Source: Chloroflexota bacterium (GTDB lineage Bacteria > Chloroflexota > Dehalococcoidia > SZUA-161 > SpSt-899). Taken from it: a stretch of 6,895 bases of DNA. Positions within the stretch are counted from its first letter, which is position 1. Each line of letters starts with the position of its first letter. Positions 1 through 6,764 of this stretch are shown here, piece after piece. The position numbers were made by a program, and so were the translations under genes. The notes beneath the pieces are model-generated. The model was not told the origin of the DNA, did no database searches, and worked only from the letters and a program-made list of their open reading frames with translations. Where the stretch lies: NCBI GenBank assembly GCA_018725455.1, contig QLUN01000043.1, forward strand, positions 1 to 6,895. The letters are read 5' to 3'.

Positions 1-116
1 ATTTTCGCCAGGGACTGAAATATGCCCTGATCTGGGGCTCAGGCAAGTTCGCCGGGCAGCGGGTAAAAAGAGATCATGTTCTTAAGGACGGTGACATCAT
101 AGAACTGCATACCTGA
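1..116 (+). CDS. TGS-domain GTPase-like protein, C-terminal end (partial)
   Basis: Only the last 37 codons are in the window; the reading frame begins at base 3 and ends in TGA at 114-116. The peptide has the pattern LKYALIWGSGKFAGQRV, then DHVLKDGDIIELH, which is the end of a TGS domain as found in Obg/DRG-type GTPases. The family has a conserved tryptophan-glycine pair after the basic-hydrophobic strand, and a closing 'L-x-DGD-hydrophobic-hydrophobic-E' strand. TGS domains are small beta-grasp, probably RNA-binding, modules at the end of ribosome-associated GTPases. The GTPase domain itself lies outside the window, so the full architecture is unproven. The gene converges on the redox operon and is probably functionally unrelated to it. 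The stop is followed directly by repeats and hairpins rather than a clear U-tract terminator. Confidence 0.75.
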   Translation, partial: FRQGLKYALIWGSGKFAGQRVKRDHVLKDGDIIELHT

Positions 117-119
117 CAT

Positions 120-156
120 GCAAGCCTTCCGTAACCGCGGGCTTTATGCCGGCGTA
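120..156. repeat. 37-bp dispersed repeat, copy 1
   Basis: This segment matches 217-253 at 35 of 37 positions, with a 97-bp offset. Both copies begin GCAAGCCTTCCGTAACCGC and end in GCGTA. Its internal inverted repeat (CGCGGGC / GCCGGCG around a TTTAT loop) has one G-G mismatch where copy 2 has an A-T pair. After GCGTA the sequence differs from copy 2, so this copy lacks the outer right arm and may be truncated. Confidence 0.75.
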
Positions 157-181
157 AATAAAATCGATCGCGCCCCGCAAG

Positions 182-200
182 CGCACCCCTAAAGGGTGCG
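182..200. repeat. REP-like hairpin
   Basis: This is a perfect 7-bp inverted repeat, CGCACCC and GGGTGCG, around a CTAAA loop. It sits between the two 37-bp repeats and is followed by GGCTACAAA-like sequence rather than a T-run, so it is not a standard intrinsic terminator. Short palindromes like this, in the spacer of convergent genes, fit a REP-type element that may stabilise or end both transcripts. Family assignment would need a genome-wide copy count. Confidence 0.6.
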
Positions 201-216
201 GCTACAAACTGATATC

Positions 217-263
217 GCAAGCCTTCCGTAACCGCAGGCTTTATGCCTGCGTAGCGGTGGAAG
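217..263. repeat. 37-bp dispersed repeat, copy 2, within a longer imperfect palindrome
   Basis: Bases 217-253 are the second copy of the 37-bp repeat. The core forms a perfect 7-bp stem, CGCAGGC (233-239) and GCCTGCG (245-251), with a TTTAT loop. An alternative longer fold pairs CTTCC (223-227) with GGAAG (259-263), ACCGC (231-235) with GCGGT (254-258) and AGGC with GCCT. That leaves bulges GTA (228-230) and GCGTA (249-253). The right arm after 253 is absent from copy 1. This is the look of a small palindromic mobile or REP element. Confidence 0.7.
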
Positions 264-285
264 AAACACATGCCCGACAGGGGAG

Positions 286-369
286 TCACAAATTGGCCTC
301 CAGCAGTGTTCCCTGTGGAACCAGCTCCAGCTCCACCTCTCCGGCGGCAATCTGTTTCTCGGCCGGGCT
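286..369 (-). pseudogene. Relic of a 3-oxoacid CoA-transferase subunit A-like gene (fragment)
   Basis: Read on the minus strand, this stretch encodes SPAEKQIAAGEVELELVPQGTL and then LEANL and a TGA stop at 286-288. The central part, with its E-x-Q-xxx-GE-V-E-L-E-L-x-PQGTL-x-E pattern, resembles the region of CoA-transferase subunit A proteins (AtoD/ScoA type) just before their glycine-rich 'RAGGAG' segment. That glycine-rich segment is missing, and the upstream part of the frame is low-complexity proline/serine-rich sequence with no family resemblance. No start codon with a ribosome-binding site serves this frame. I read it as a decayed fragment. The match is from memory over about 22 residues, so chance resemblance is possible. 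Confidence 0.4.
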
Positions 370-457
370 GGGGCGAGCAGGTGAAGGGGAAAAGGGGAAG
401 GTAGTTACCTCTGCCTGAGCTATATAGGGATAGTGGGCCAAGGCGCTGGCTCTCTCA

Positions 458-886
458 CTATGCCTGACAGCCCCTCCTTTTTTTCAAGGGCGATGGGCCC
501 ATTTCCTTAAGTCGGCCCACCATCTCCTCAATCGTCCTGGCGAATAACCTTCCCTCTCCACTGGATATCCACTGAAGTCTCAGGCGCTCGTCTTCTAACC
601 CTAATCTGCGCAGCAAGGTCTTCATTCGCTCTACCATCTTTTCTGCCTTCGTGTTGCCTGAGATGTAGTGGCAGTCGCCAGGGCGGCATCCCGCAATCAG
701 AACGCCGTCAGCACCACCCTCGAGAGCCCTGAGGATATATGTGGGGTCAACCATGCCACTGCACATCACTCTTATGATGCGCACATTGGCCGGGTAATAA
801 CTGCGGCTTGTCCCGGCGACATCAGACGCGGCATAGGAACACCAGTTACAGGCAAAGGCAATAATCAGCGGTTCAAAGTCAGGCAT
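458..886 (-). CDS. mvhD: MvhD-type hydrogenase/heterodisulfide reductase iron-sulfur subunit
   Basis: This 142-residue protein is a full-length member of the MvhD (FlpD/DUF-type hydrogenase delta subunit) family, small cytoplasmic proteins with a [2Fe-2S] cluster that pass electrons into HdrA from a partner dehydrogenase. Visible marks are FACNWCSYAASDVAGTSR near the N-terminus (Cys13, Cys16), IIRVMCSG (Cys42), AGCRPGDCHY (Cys67, Cys72) and the conserved ISSGEG segment near residue 108. The start ATG lies 3 bp after the hdrA stop, with GAGGT at 894-898 seven bases upstream inside the hdrA end, so translation is probably coupled. It is the last gene of the operon. The basic tail is coded over an A7 run (478-484 on the + strand as T7), where an indel would change the C-terminus. 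With no hydrogenase nearby, its electron donor is probably the FAD oxidase/CCG pair of the same operon; that last point is inference. Confidence 0.93.
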   Translation of the reverse strand: MPDFEPLIIAFACNWCSYAASDVAGTSRSYYPANVRIIRVMCSGMVDPTYILRALEGGADGVLIAGCRPGDCHYISGNTKAEKMVERMKTLLRRLGLEDERLRLQWISSGEGRLFARTIEEMVGRLKEMGPSPLKKRRGCQA

Positions 887-889
887 GAC

Positions 890-3800
890 CTATACCTCTA
901 CTAAGGCATCCACTGTGGACAAGATTTGCTCGTCGGTGAAATGCCGGATAGACATAGCTCCGGTGGGGCAAGCGACCCCACAGGCCCCACAACCCTGGCA
1001 AACAACCTCATTTACCTGGCACACCGGCATCCCCCGCTCATCTTTGATAACCTCAGGGGAGTGAAATTCACATACCTCAGTGCATCGCCCACAACCTATA
1101 CATATATCTGCACTGACCGCCGCGACAGCCGCCTCAAGGGTAACACTGCCTTTGCCTATCATAGCCAGGGCTTCCCCTGCCCCGCCCAGGGCCTGGGCAA
1201 CGGTATCGGAGATGTCCCGCGGGCCGCCACAGCAGCCGATAACGAAGACGCCGCTCGTGGGGGTAGCTATCGGGTCAAGCTTGAGGTGTCTTTCCTGAAA
1301 GAAGCCATCCGGCCGGCGGCTGATGTTAAACAGCCTGGCCACCTGCTCCGCATCAGAGCGTGGCTCCAAGGCGATGCACAGGATAACCATATCCACCGGG
1401 ACCCGCAGCATGCTCCCAATCAAGGTATCTTCACAAGTGACAATCAACCTTCCCTTCTCTTCTTCAGCCAGGGCATGGTCAGTGACCGCGGATGCCTTCC
1501 CCCGAATGAAGTGAACGCCCTTTTCGGAGAGGCGCTTGTAGAATTCCTCATAGCCTTCCCCGAAGCAGCGCATGTCAATATACATTTGATACACCTCGGC
1601 GCCCGTATGCTCCCGTATCAGGTAGGCATCCTTAAGGGCATACATACAGCATACCCGGGAGCAGTATTCATGGTAATTCTGATCCCGGCTGCCGACGCAA
1701 TGGATGATAGCCACGCTTTCCGGCTTTCTACCATCCTTTAAGAGTATCTCGCCGCTGGTCGGCCCGGCGGCACAGGACAGTCGCTCAAACTCGAGGGCGG
1801 TGATAACATTATCGTACTTGCCATAGCCATATTCGGAGATGACACCGGGGTCAAAGTCATCATAGCCGGTGGCGACGATAATTGAACCTACCTCTATTTC
1901 AACCACTTCATCCTTCATGCTATGGTCGATGGCTTTGGGTTCGCACACCTTTTCGCATTCAAGACAATCACAACATCCCCCGCAGGCCAGACATCGAGCG
2001 GCCTCTTCCTGGGCCTGGCCGATGGTGTAGCCCTGCTCAACCTCGGCAAAATCCCCGATGCGCTGCGCCGGGGCTAGCTGTGGCATGTCGACCCGCTTTT
2101 GGATAGGATGGAGCTTCTGAAGCTCAGCGATTTCCTCGTCGCCAAGTCTTTCCGGAGCTGGTCGCTCCTTAATCTCCAAAATCTCTCCCTTCAAATAGCT
2201 ATCTATAGACCTGGCTGCCCTCTTACCGGCGGCGATAGCCTCGATGACCTTCGCTGGTCCGGTAACGACATCGCCGCCAGCAAAAACACGATCTCTAGAG
2301 GTGGAGAGGGTATCCGGGGATACCTGTATAGTATTTCCCCGACCGAGAGACAAGCCGAACTGGCGAGGAATATCCGGATGCTGACCTATGGCCAGGATAA
2401 CAGCCCCTGCCGGTACAATGTGCTCTGAACCCCGAACAGTGTCAATACTGACCCCTCCCTCCTCATCAAACTCAAATGACCGCACATCGAGGCACTCCAC
2501 ACCATTGATATGCCCATCATCGCTTACAATCCTGGTAACGCTATGGGAGTGATGGATAAGGATACCCTCTGCCTCTGCCTGCTCAATCTCGTCTGAGCCG
2601 GCTGGCATATCGTCTCTCGACTCCAGGCAAATTATATGGACTTCAGCGGCGCCCAGACGGCGGGCAACACGGGCACAATCAATAGCCGTGTTACCGCCAC
2701 CGATGACAACTACCCGGTCAGGCACTTCGACCTTCTGGTCCATGTTTACCGCTCGGAGGAAATCAACGCCGGGGATAACCTCAAGGGTTTCTTCCCCAGG
2801 AATCTTCAGCCTCAGGCTCTGATGAGCTCCGACAGCAACGAATACCGCCTGGTGATCATGCTCCAGGTCATCGAGTGTGACCTGCTCCCCGATCCTGGTG
2901 TCGGTCTTTATCACCACACCCAGCTTCTGGATATACTCGATATCCTTCCTCAGAACATCCCTGGGCAAGCGATATTCTGGAATCCCTGCACGGAGCATCC
3001 CCCCGCCTTCAGACAAGGCTTCAAATATCGTTACGCTATAGCCCCAAAGGGCGAGATCGTGGGCTGCGGCCAGTCCCGCCGGACCGCTGCCGATAACAGC
3101 CACACTATGACCATTCGGGGTAATCTGGGGGAGCTCGATTTGTTCAACATTAACCCCGTCAGTAATGAATCTCTTTAGGGGATTGATGGCTAAGGGCTCA
3201 TCAACATAGGCGCGCTTGCAGGCATCTTCACATGGATGGTAGCAGACTCGACCGCAGACAGACGGGAGAGGATTGGTCCTTCTAAGCAACTGATATGCCT
3301 CCTGGAACTTACCAACAGAGACTAGGGCTAGATAACCCTGGATATCCATCCCTATCGGACAGGCCAGCTTGCAGGGGGGAGTGTCATTCCTGGAAATGAC
3401 ATACTTATTGGGTATAGACTGGGCGAAGGGTATATAAATAGCTTTGCGCTTATTCAGACCCTCCTCAAACTCACTGAGCACCTCAACCGGGCATTCCTTG
3501 ATGCAGTCTCCGCAGGCGGTGCACTTCTCAGTTACAAAGCGCGCCTTTTTCCTGATCTTGACCTTGAAATTCCCGACATAACCAGAAACCTCCTCGATCT
3601 CACTGCTCGCCATGAGGTCAATATAGGGGTTGTTGCCCACATCGGTCATCTTGGGGGTGAGAATACACTCAGAGCAATCCAGCGTAGGGAAGGTCATATT
3701 AAGTTGACTCATACGGCCGCCGATCGAGGGCTCTCTCTCGACCAGGTAAACCCTATTCTCAGAGGCAGCGATTTTCAGTGCGGCAGTGATGCCAGCGATA

Positions 3801-4249
3801 CCTCCACCTACAATCAGAGTGTTGGGGTTAACCGGAACCTCCTTGACCTCCAGCGGTTCCTGGTGACAAACCCTCCTCACACTGGCGCGGATCAGATCTT
3901 TAGCCTTCTCAGTGGCCAAATCCCCGTTCCGGTGGACCCAGCTGCAGTGCTCTCGGATGTTGGCATGGGTGTAAAGGTAAGGATTCAGTCCGCCCTCTAC
4001 GCAGGCTTTACGAAAGGTAAGCTCATGCATCCGAGGTGAGCAGGATGCCACAACCACGCGGTCGAGCCCCAGCTCTTTAATGTCGTTTTTGATGAGCTCC
4101 TGTCCCAGGTCGGAGCACATATAGAGGTAATCGCGAGCAACTTCCACGGAGTCCAATGTAGCATTGTATTCAGTTACTTGTTTGACATCCACCGTGCGGG
4201 CGATATTGCTGCCGCAATGACAAATGTATACCCCTGTCTTTAGCGTCAT
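890..4249 (-). CDS. hdrA: HdrA-like flavoprotein with an inserted GltD-type NAD(P)/FAD module
   Basis: HdrA is the FAD- and [4Fe-4S]-bearing bifurcating subunit of heterodisulfide reductase-type complexes. Usual HdrA is about 650 residues; this one is 1119. Order of domains: N-terminal HdrA domain from GVYICHCGSN (6-15); FAD fold GGGIAGITAA (148-157); GGRMSQLNMTFPTLDCSECI (177-196); first half of the inserted ferredoxin (Cys243, 246, 249, 253); then a GltD-like module of about residues 288-750. That module has a four-cysteine N-terminal domain (Cys293, 297, 332, 336, 340, 344), FAD motif GSGPAG (387-392), nucleotide motif GGGNTA (517-522) and FAD-closing AGGDVVTGPAK (657-667). HdrA then resumes with a cysteine cluster (753-769), Cys851/863/867/868, GCCGGPRDISDTVAQA (1005-1020) and a C-terminal two-cluster ferredoxin (Cys1050-1060 and 1084-1094). 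The start ATG lies 1 bp after the upstream stop, with GAAGGA (4258-4263) eight bases upstream. The frame is intact throughout. Confidence 0.93.
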   Translation of the reverse strand: MTLKTGVYICHCGSNIARTVDVKQVTEYNATLDSVEVARDYLYMCSDLGQELIKNDIKELGLDRVVVASCSPRMHELTFRKACVEGGLNPYLYTHANIREHCSWVHRNGDLATEKAKDLIRASVRRVCHQEPLEVKEVPVNPNTLIVGGGIAGITAALKIAASENRVYLVEREPSIGGRMSQLNMTFPTLDCSECILTPKMTDVGNNPYIDLMASSEIEEVSGYVGNFKVKIRKKARFVTEKCTACGDCIKECPVEVLSEFEEGLNKRKAIYIPFAQSIPNKYVISRNDTPPCKLACPIGMDIQGYLALVSVGKFQEAYQLLRRTNPLPSVCGRVCYHPCEDACKRAYVDEPLAINPLKRFITDGVNVEQIELPQITPNGHSVAVIGSGPAGLAAAHDLALWGYSVTIFEALSEGGGMLRAGIPEYRLPRDVLRKDIEYIQKLGVVIKTDTRIGEQVTLDDLEHDHQAVFVAVGAHQSLRLKIPGEETLEVIPGVDFLRAVNMDQKVEVPDRVVVIGGGNTAIDCARVARRLGAAEVHIICLESRDDMPAGSDEIEQAEAEGILIHHSHSVTRIVSDDGHINGVECLDVRSFEFDEEGGVSIDTVRGSEHIVPAGAVILAIGQHPDIPRQFGLSLGRGNTIQVSPDTLSTSRDRVFAGGDVVTGPAKVIEAIAAGKRAARSIDSYLKGEILEIKERPAPERLGDEEIAELQKLHPIQKRVDMPQLAPAQRIGDFAEVEQGYTIGQAQEEAARCLACGGCCDCLECEKVCEPKAIDHSMKDEVVEIEVGSIIVATGYDDFDPGVISEYGYGKYDNVITALEFERLSCAAGPTSGEILLKDGRKPESVAIIHCVGSRDQNYHEYCSRVCCMYALKDAYLIREHTGAEVYQMYIDMRCFGEGYEEFYKRLSEKGVHFIRGKASAVTDHALAEEEKGRLIVTCEDTLIGSMLRVPVDMVILCIALEPRSDAEQVARLFNISRRPDGFFQERHLKLDPIATPTSGVFVIGCCGGPRDISDTVAQALGGAGEALAMIGKGSVTLEAAVAAVSADICIGCGRCTEVCEFHSPEVIKDERGMPVCQVNEVVCQGCGACGVACPTGAMSIRHFTDEQILSTVDALVEV

Positions 4250-4250
4250 T

Positions 4251-5375
4251 CTAGATGTCCTTCAAATTACGAGCCGCAAACTCGGTGAAATCCACTATCT
4301 TGATATCAGGCAAGTCCTCTACTTTTTCCGGCTCTGTCATCAGGCAGGAGAAGTGTGACAGGCACTTGCTGCAGGCAGTTATCAATGTATCTGCTGCCTC
4401 CGCGGCCTCCTTCACCCGGTCCAATCTTAACTGCTTGGAGTATTTGTTGCAGTTCATCCAGGCCCCGACACCGCAGCAGGCGGCATCCTTGCCATATCGG
4501 ACCATCTCCCGGTAATCGGCAAATGCCTTCAGCACTTCTCTGGGTGCATCGTATTCGCCCATATGCCGGCCCAACCGGCAGGGGTCATGAAAGGTTACCC
4601 TTTCTACACCCTTAGAGAAAGCCAGCTTCCCTTCCCTTACTAAGTCCCTCACAAATTGCGATATATGGTACACCTCAGCATCGAGAGAGTATTCATTTTT
4701 CAGGATATAATAATCCTCGGCGCAGGTGGTTACTATCATCTTCGCTCCGGCCAGCAAGCGAGAGTTTTTTTCCTTCAAGGCGTTGAAGAATTGATATTGT
4801 CCTGACCAGAAGGTATCGTGACCACTATCTGCCAGTTCCTTAACTATGGTAGGCCGAATCCCAGCCCGGTTGAAGATCTTCACTGCCGCGGAGATAATCC
4901 GCGCTGCTCCGAGGTCGAAATCGAGGATAGGCTCCAAATAAGGAAGAGACCCCGGGAAGTAGACAATCTCGCCGCTCTCCCGAAAGTCTCCTCTGATTAA
5001 GTCCAGCCAGTCTCGGTGCAGGCCATCTCTGAGGGTTATCCGGGCTACGGTATCAAAAGTTCCCCTGTGTGAGAAGGGAACCGATGCCCCCCGTTCAACG
5101 ACAAGTGCCCGGGCTTCCCTTATTATTTCCGTTACCTTGGCACCGGCGGCGCATTCCTGCTCACATAGCATGCAGGTGGGACATTGATAGAGCGACTCAA
5201 TCAGTTTATCATTTATTTCCAGCTCGCCCCGCACTAAACCCCAGCTTATCAGGAGCTTGCCTCTAGCGACACCGGTATCCCACCCTCTGGTCTTTTCGAA
5301 CATGGGACAAATAGCGGTGCACTTGCCACATCGAGAGCATTTCGTTATATCTAGTAGTAGTTGTTGGCTTATCAT
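4251..5375 (-). CDS. HdrD/GlcF-type (Fe-S)-binding CCG-domain protein
   Basis: This 374-residue cytoplasmic protein has an N-terminal ferredoxin domain with two [4Fe-4S] motifs (Cys13, 16, 19, 23-Pro and Cys65, 68, 71, 75), followed by two CCG-type domains. The second CCG domain is complete: HDPC (Cys266), CCG (Cys300-Cys301) and CSKC (Cys335, Cys338), with 33 residues in each gap, as in proteins that bind a noncubane [4Fe-4S] cluster. The first CCG domain (about 138-222) is degenerate: PGSLPYLEP lacks the usual first Cys, and ADSGHD stands where CCG is expected. Such proteins carry electrons from a GlcD-type flavoprotein to an acceptor; here the acceptor is presumably HdrA or MvhD. The ATG overlaps the upstream stop in ATGA, which indicates translational coupling. 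No signal peptide or membrane segment is seen, unlike HdrE-linked HdrD systems with a membrane partner. It could equally be called GlcF-, LutA- or HdrD-like. Confidence 0.9.
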   Translation of the reverse strand: MISQQLLLDITKCSRCGKCTAICPMFEKTRGWDTGVARGKLLISWGLVRGELEINDKLIESLYQCPTCMLCEQECAAGAKVTEIIREARALVVERGASVPFSHRGTFDTVARITLRDGLHRDWLDLIRGDFRESGEIVYFPGSLPYLEPILDFDLGAARIISAAVKIFNRAGIRPTIVKELADSGHDTFWSGQYQFFNALKEKNSRLLAGAKMIVTTCAEDYYILKNEYSLDAEVYHISQFVRDLVREGKLAFSKGVERVTFHDPCRLGRHMGEYDAPREVLKAFADYREMVRYGKDAACCGVGAWMNCNKYSKQLRLDRVKEAAEAADTLITACSKCLSHFSCLMTEPEKVEDLPDIKIVDFTEFAARNLKDI

Positions 5376-6754
5376 GAAATTTCGAATATCTTGCCCGGGT
5401 TCATAATGTTTTGAGGGTCAAACACCTTTTTTATGGCCCGCATTAAAGGATAAGCACTTTTGCTCTCTTCTCTCACCCATCTTATCTTCGCTGCTCCGAT
5501 TCCATGCTCCGGTGTAGTCGTACCCCCTAGTTTTAGGGCAGCTTCGTAGATGGCATCACCGGCCTTCTCGGCCCTTGCCAGCTCCTCTTCGTCCAGGACA
5601 TTAACTGCCATATGAGTATGCAGGTTACCGTCCCCCACATGACCAAAGGCTACCATAGTTATACCGCTCTCCTCGGCAATCCTTCTCACCTCTCTTAACA
5701 TCTCCGCAAGACGCCTAATGGGAACTCCATAATCGCCACCAATGTTAGGCCCCGCCTTTTGAGGATCCAGCCTGTATATCGCCGAGCCTACAGATCTCCT
5801 GCCTTCCCATAACGCATCTGCCTCCTCTTTGGTAGCGGCTGCTTTCACCTCAATGGCACCAGCTTTTTTACAGCTACTCACTACTCCATCCACCTCTTCC
5901 TCTACTGCAGCGGCACTTCCTTCCAGATTGAAGATAAGTATGGCATCAACATCAGGGAGAGCAATTTCCGGTTTGTACCGGTTAATGATCCTTATTACTG
6001 GCCTATCCAATAGCTCGCAAGCAGCGGGGATAATCCCGTTGGCGAATATGGACGCCACCGCCTCTTCTATTTTCTCTACCTCATCAAAGTAGGCAGTAAC
6101 TGTAGCCCTCGCCCTGGGTCGGGGAATAATCTTTAGAATCGCTTTAGTAACTACCCCCAGCGTGCCGTCCGCGCCAACAATCAAAGCGGTCAGGTTATAG
6201 CCGCAATCACTCTTCACAGTCTTAGCGCCGGTATTGATAACCGTCCCATCCGGTAGCACCACCTCCAGGCCGAGAACAGATTTCCTCGTGTCCCCGTATT
6301 TTAGACAGGTCATACCGCTGGCATTTGTTCCTATCATTCCACCGATAGTACAAAAGTCTGTGGAGGCAGGGTCTGGGGCAAAAAAGAAGCCTTGTTCTCC
6401 CAGTCTGGCGTTGAGGTGAGCATGAATCACCCCCGGCTCTACTACAGCATAGAGGCTGCCAGTATCGACCTCGAGGATTTTGTCCATATTATGCATGTCA
6501 AGGACAATGCCACCATGTAGCGGTACGCATCCCCCCTCCATTCCACTGCCGTTCCCCCGGGGTACAATCGGAATCCTGTGTTGACTGGCGAGGGACACAA
6601 TCTTAGCCACCTCTTCTGTGCTTACCGGCCGGACTACATAATCCGGCAGCCCGGTAATAAAGGAGGAGTCCCTGGAATAAGCGTAGCGGACTGTCTTATC
6701 ATCCGAGGCTCTTTCCGGACCTACTATCTGAATAAGATCATCTATAATGGCCAT
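5372..6754 (-). CDS. GlcD-type FAD-linked 2-hydroxyacid oxidase/dehydrogenase
   Basis: This 460-residue protein is the usual length for the GlcD / D-lactate dehydrogenase / D-2-hydroxyglutarate dehydrogenase family (PCMH-type FAD domain plus C-terminal cap domain). FAD-binding signs are PRGNGSGMEGG (65-75), FAPDPAST with IGGMIGTNASG (125-147) and GYNLTALIVGADGTLG (185-200). The C-terminal domain has GHVGDGNLHTH (371-381) and EHGIG (416-420), holding the histidines and acids that bind metal and substrate carboxylate, and ends FDPQNIMNPGKIF as is typical. It oxidises a 2-hydroxyacid to a 2-oxoacid; D-lactate, glycolate and D-2-hydroxyglutarate cannot be told apart here. It is the first gene of the operon. 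The start is supported by AAGGAGG at 6765-6771, ten bases upstream of ATG. No signal peptide is seen, so the enzyme is cytoplasmic. PTTPEHG-type wording differs slightly from the common 'GEHG': Pro415 replaces Gly. Confidence 0.93.
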   Translation of the reverse strand: MAIIDDLIQIVGPERASDDKTVRYAYSRDSSFITGLPDYVVRPVSTEEVAKIVSLASQHRIPIVPRGNGSGMEGGCVPLHGGIVLDMHNMDKILEVDTGSLYAVVEPGVIHAHLNARLGEQGFFFAPDPASTDFCTIGGMIGTNASGMTCLKYGDTRKSVLGLEVVLPDGTVINTGAKTVKSDCGYNLTALIVGADGTLGVVTKAILKIIPRPRARATVTAYFDEVEKIEEAVASIFANGIIPAACELLDRPVIRIINRYKPEIALPDVDAILIFNLEGSAAAVEEEVDGVVSSCKKAGAIEVKAAATKEEADALWEGRRSVGSAIYRLDPQKAGPNIGGDYGVPIRRLAEMLREVRRIAEESGITMVAFGHVGDGNLHTHMAVNVLDEEELARAEKAGDAIYEAALKLGGTTTPEHGIGAAKIRWVREESKSAYPLMRAIKKVFDPQNIMNPGKIFEIS

Positions 6755-6764
6755 CTGTCTTCGG

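Larger units (their letters stand above)
117..457. other. Convergent intergenic region with repeats and a gene relic
   Basis: These 341 bases lie between the stop of the TGS-domain gene (+) and the stop of the MvhD-like gene (-). No convincing intact gene is present. The left half (120-263) holds two near-identical 37-bp repeats and several hairpins of REP or MITE character. The right half (about 286-369, minus strand) contains a short CoA-transferase-like peptide without a usable start. No U-tract terminator is visible for either converging transcript. The hairpins at 182-200 and 223-263 are the best candidates for protecting or ending the two mRNAs. Confidence 0.7.

Noticed and set aside
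182..200. Intrinsic terminator for the convergent genes
   Set aside because: The stem is good, but no T-run follows it on either strand.
120..253. Two direct repeats about 37 bp long with a 60-bp spacer, CRISPR-like at first sight
   Set aside because: There are only two copies, the spacer is itself palindromic, the repeats contain strong internal hairpins, and no cas gene is present.
74..289. 71-codon open frame on the minus strand
   Set aside because: It overlaps the end of the TGS-domain gene and is made largely of the translated 37-bp repeats and hairpin, so coding is unlikely.
926..1741. 271-codon open frame on the plus strand
   Set aside because: It lies wholly antisense to the HdrA C-terminal half, whose cysteine and flavin motifs are unmistakable. 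Its own translation has no recognisable domain.
2636..3178. 180-codon open frame on the plus strand
   Set aside because: Antisense to the GltD-type module of HdrA, with no family resemblance; a mirror of biased codon use.
890..4249. Artificial join of separate hdrA and gltD genes
   Set aside because: HdrA motifs continue on both sides of the insert in one uninterrupted frame with correct order, so a true insertion is more likely than an assembly error.
890..5375. Selenocysteine codons in HdrA or the CCG protein, as known in some Hdr proteins
   Set aside because: Both frames run without internal TGA, and the expected positions are coded as cysteine.
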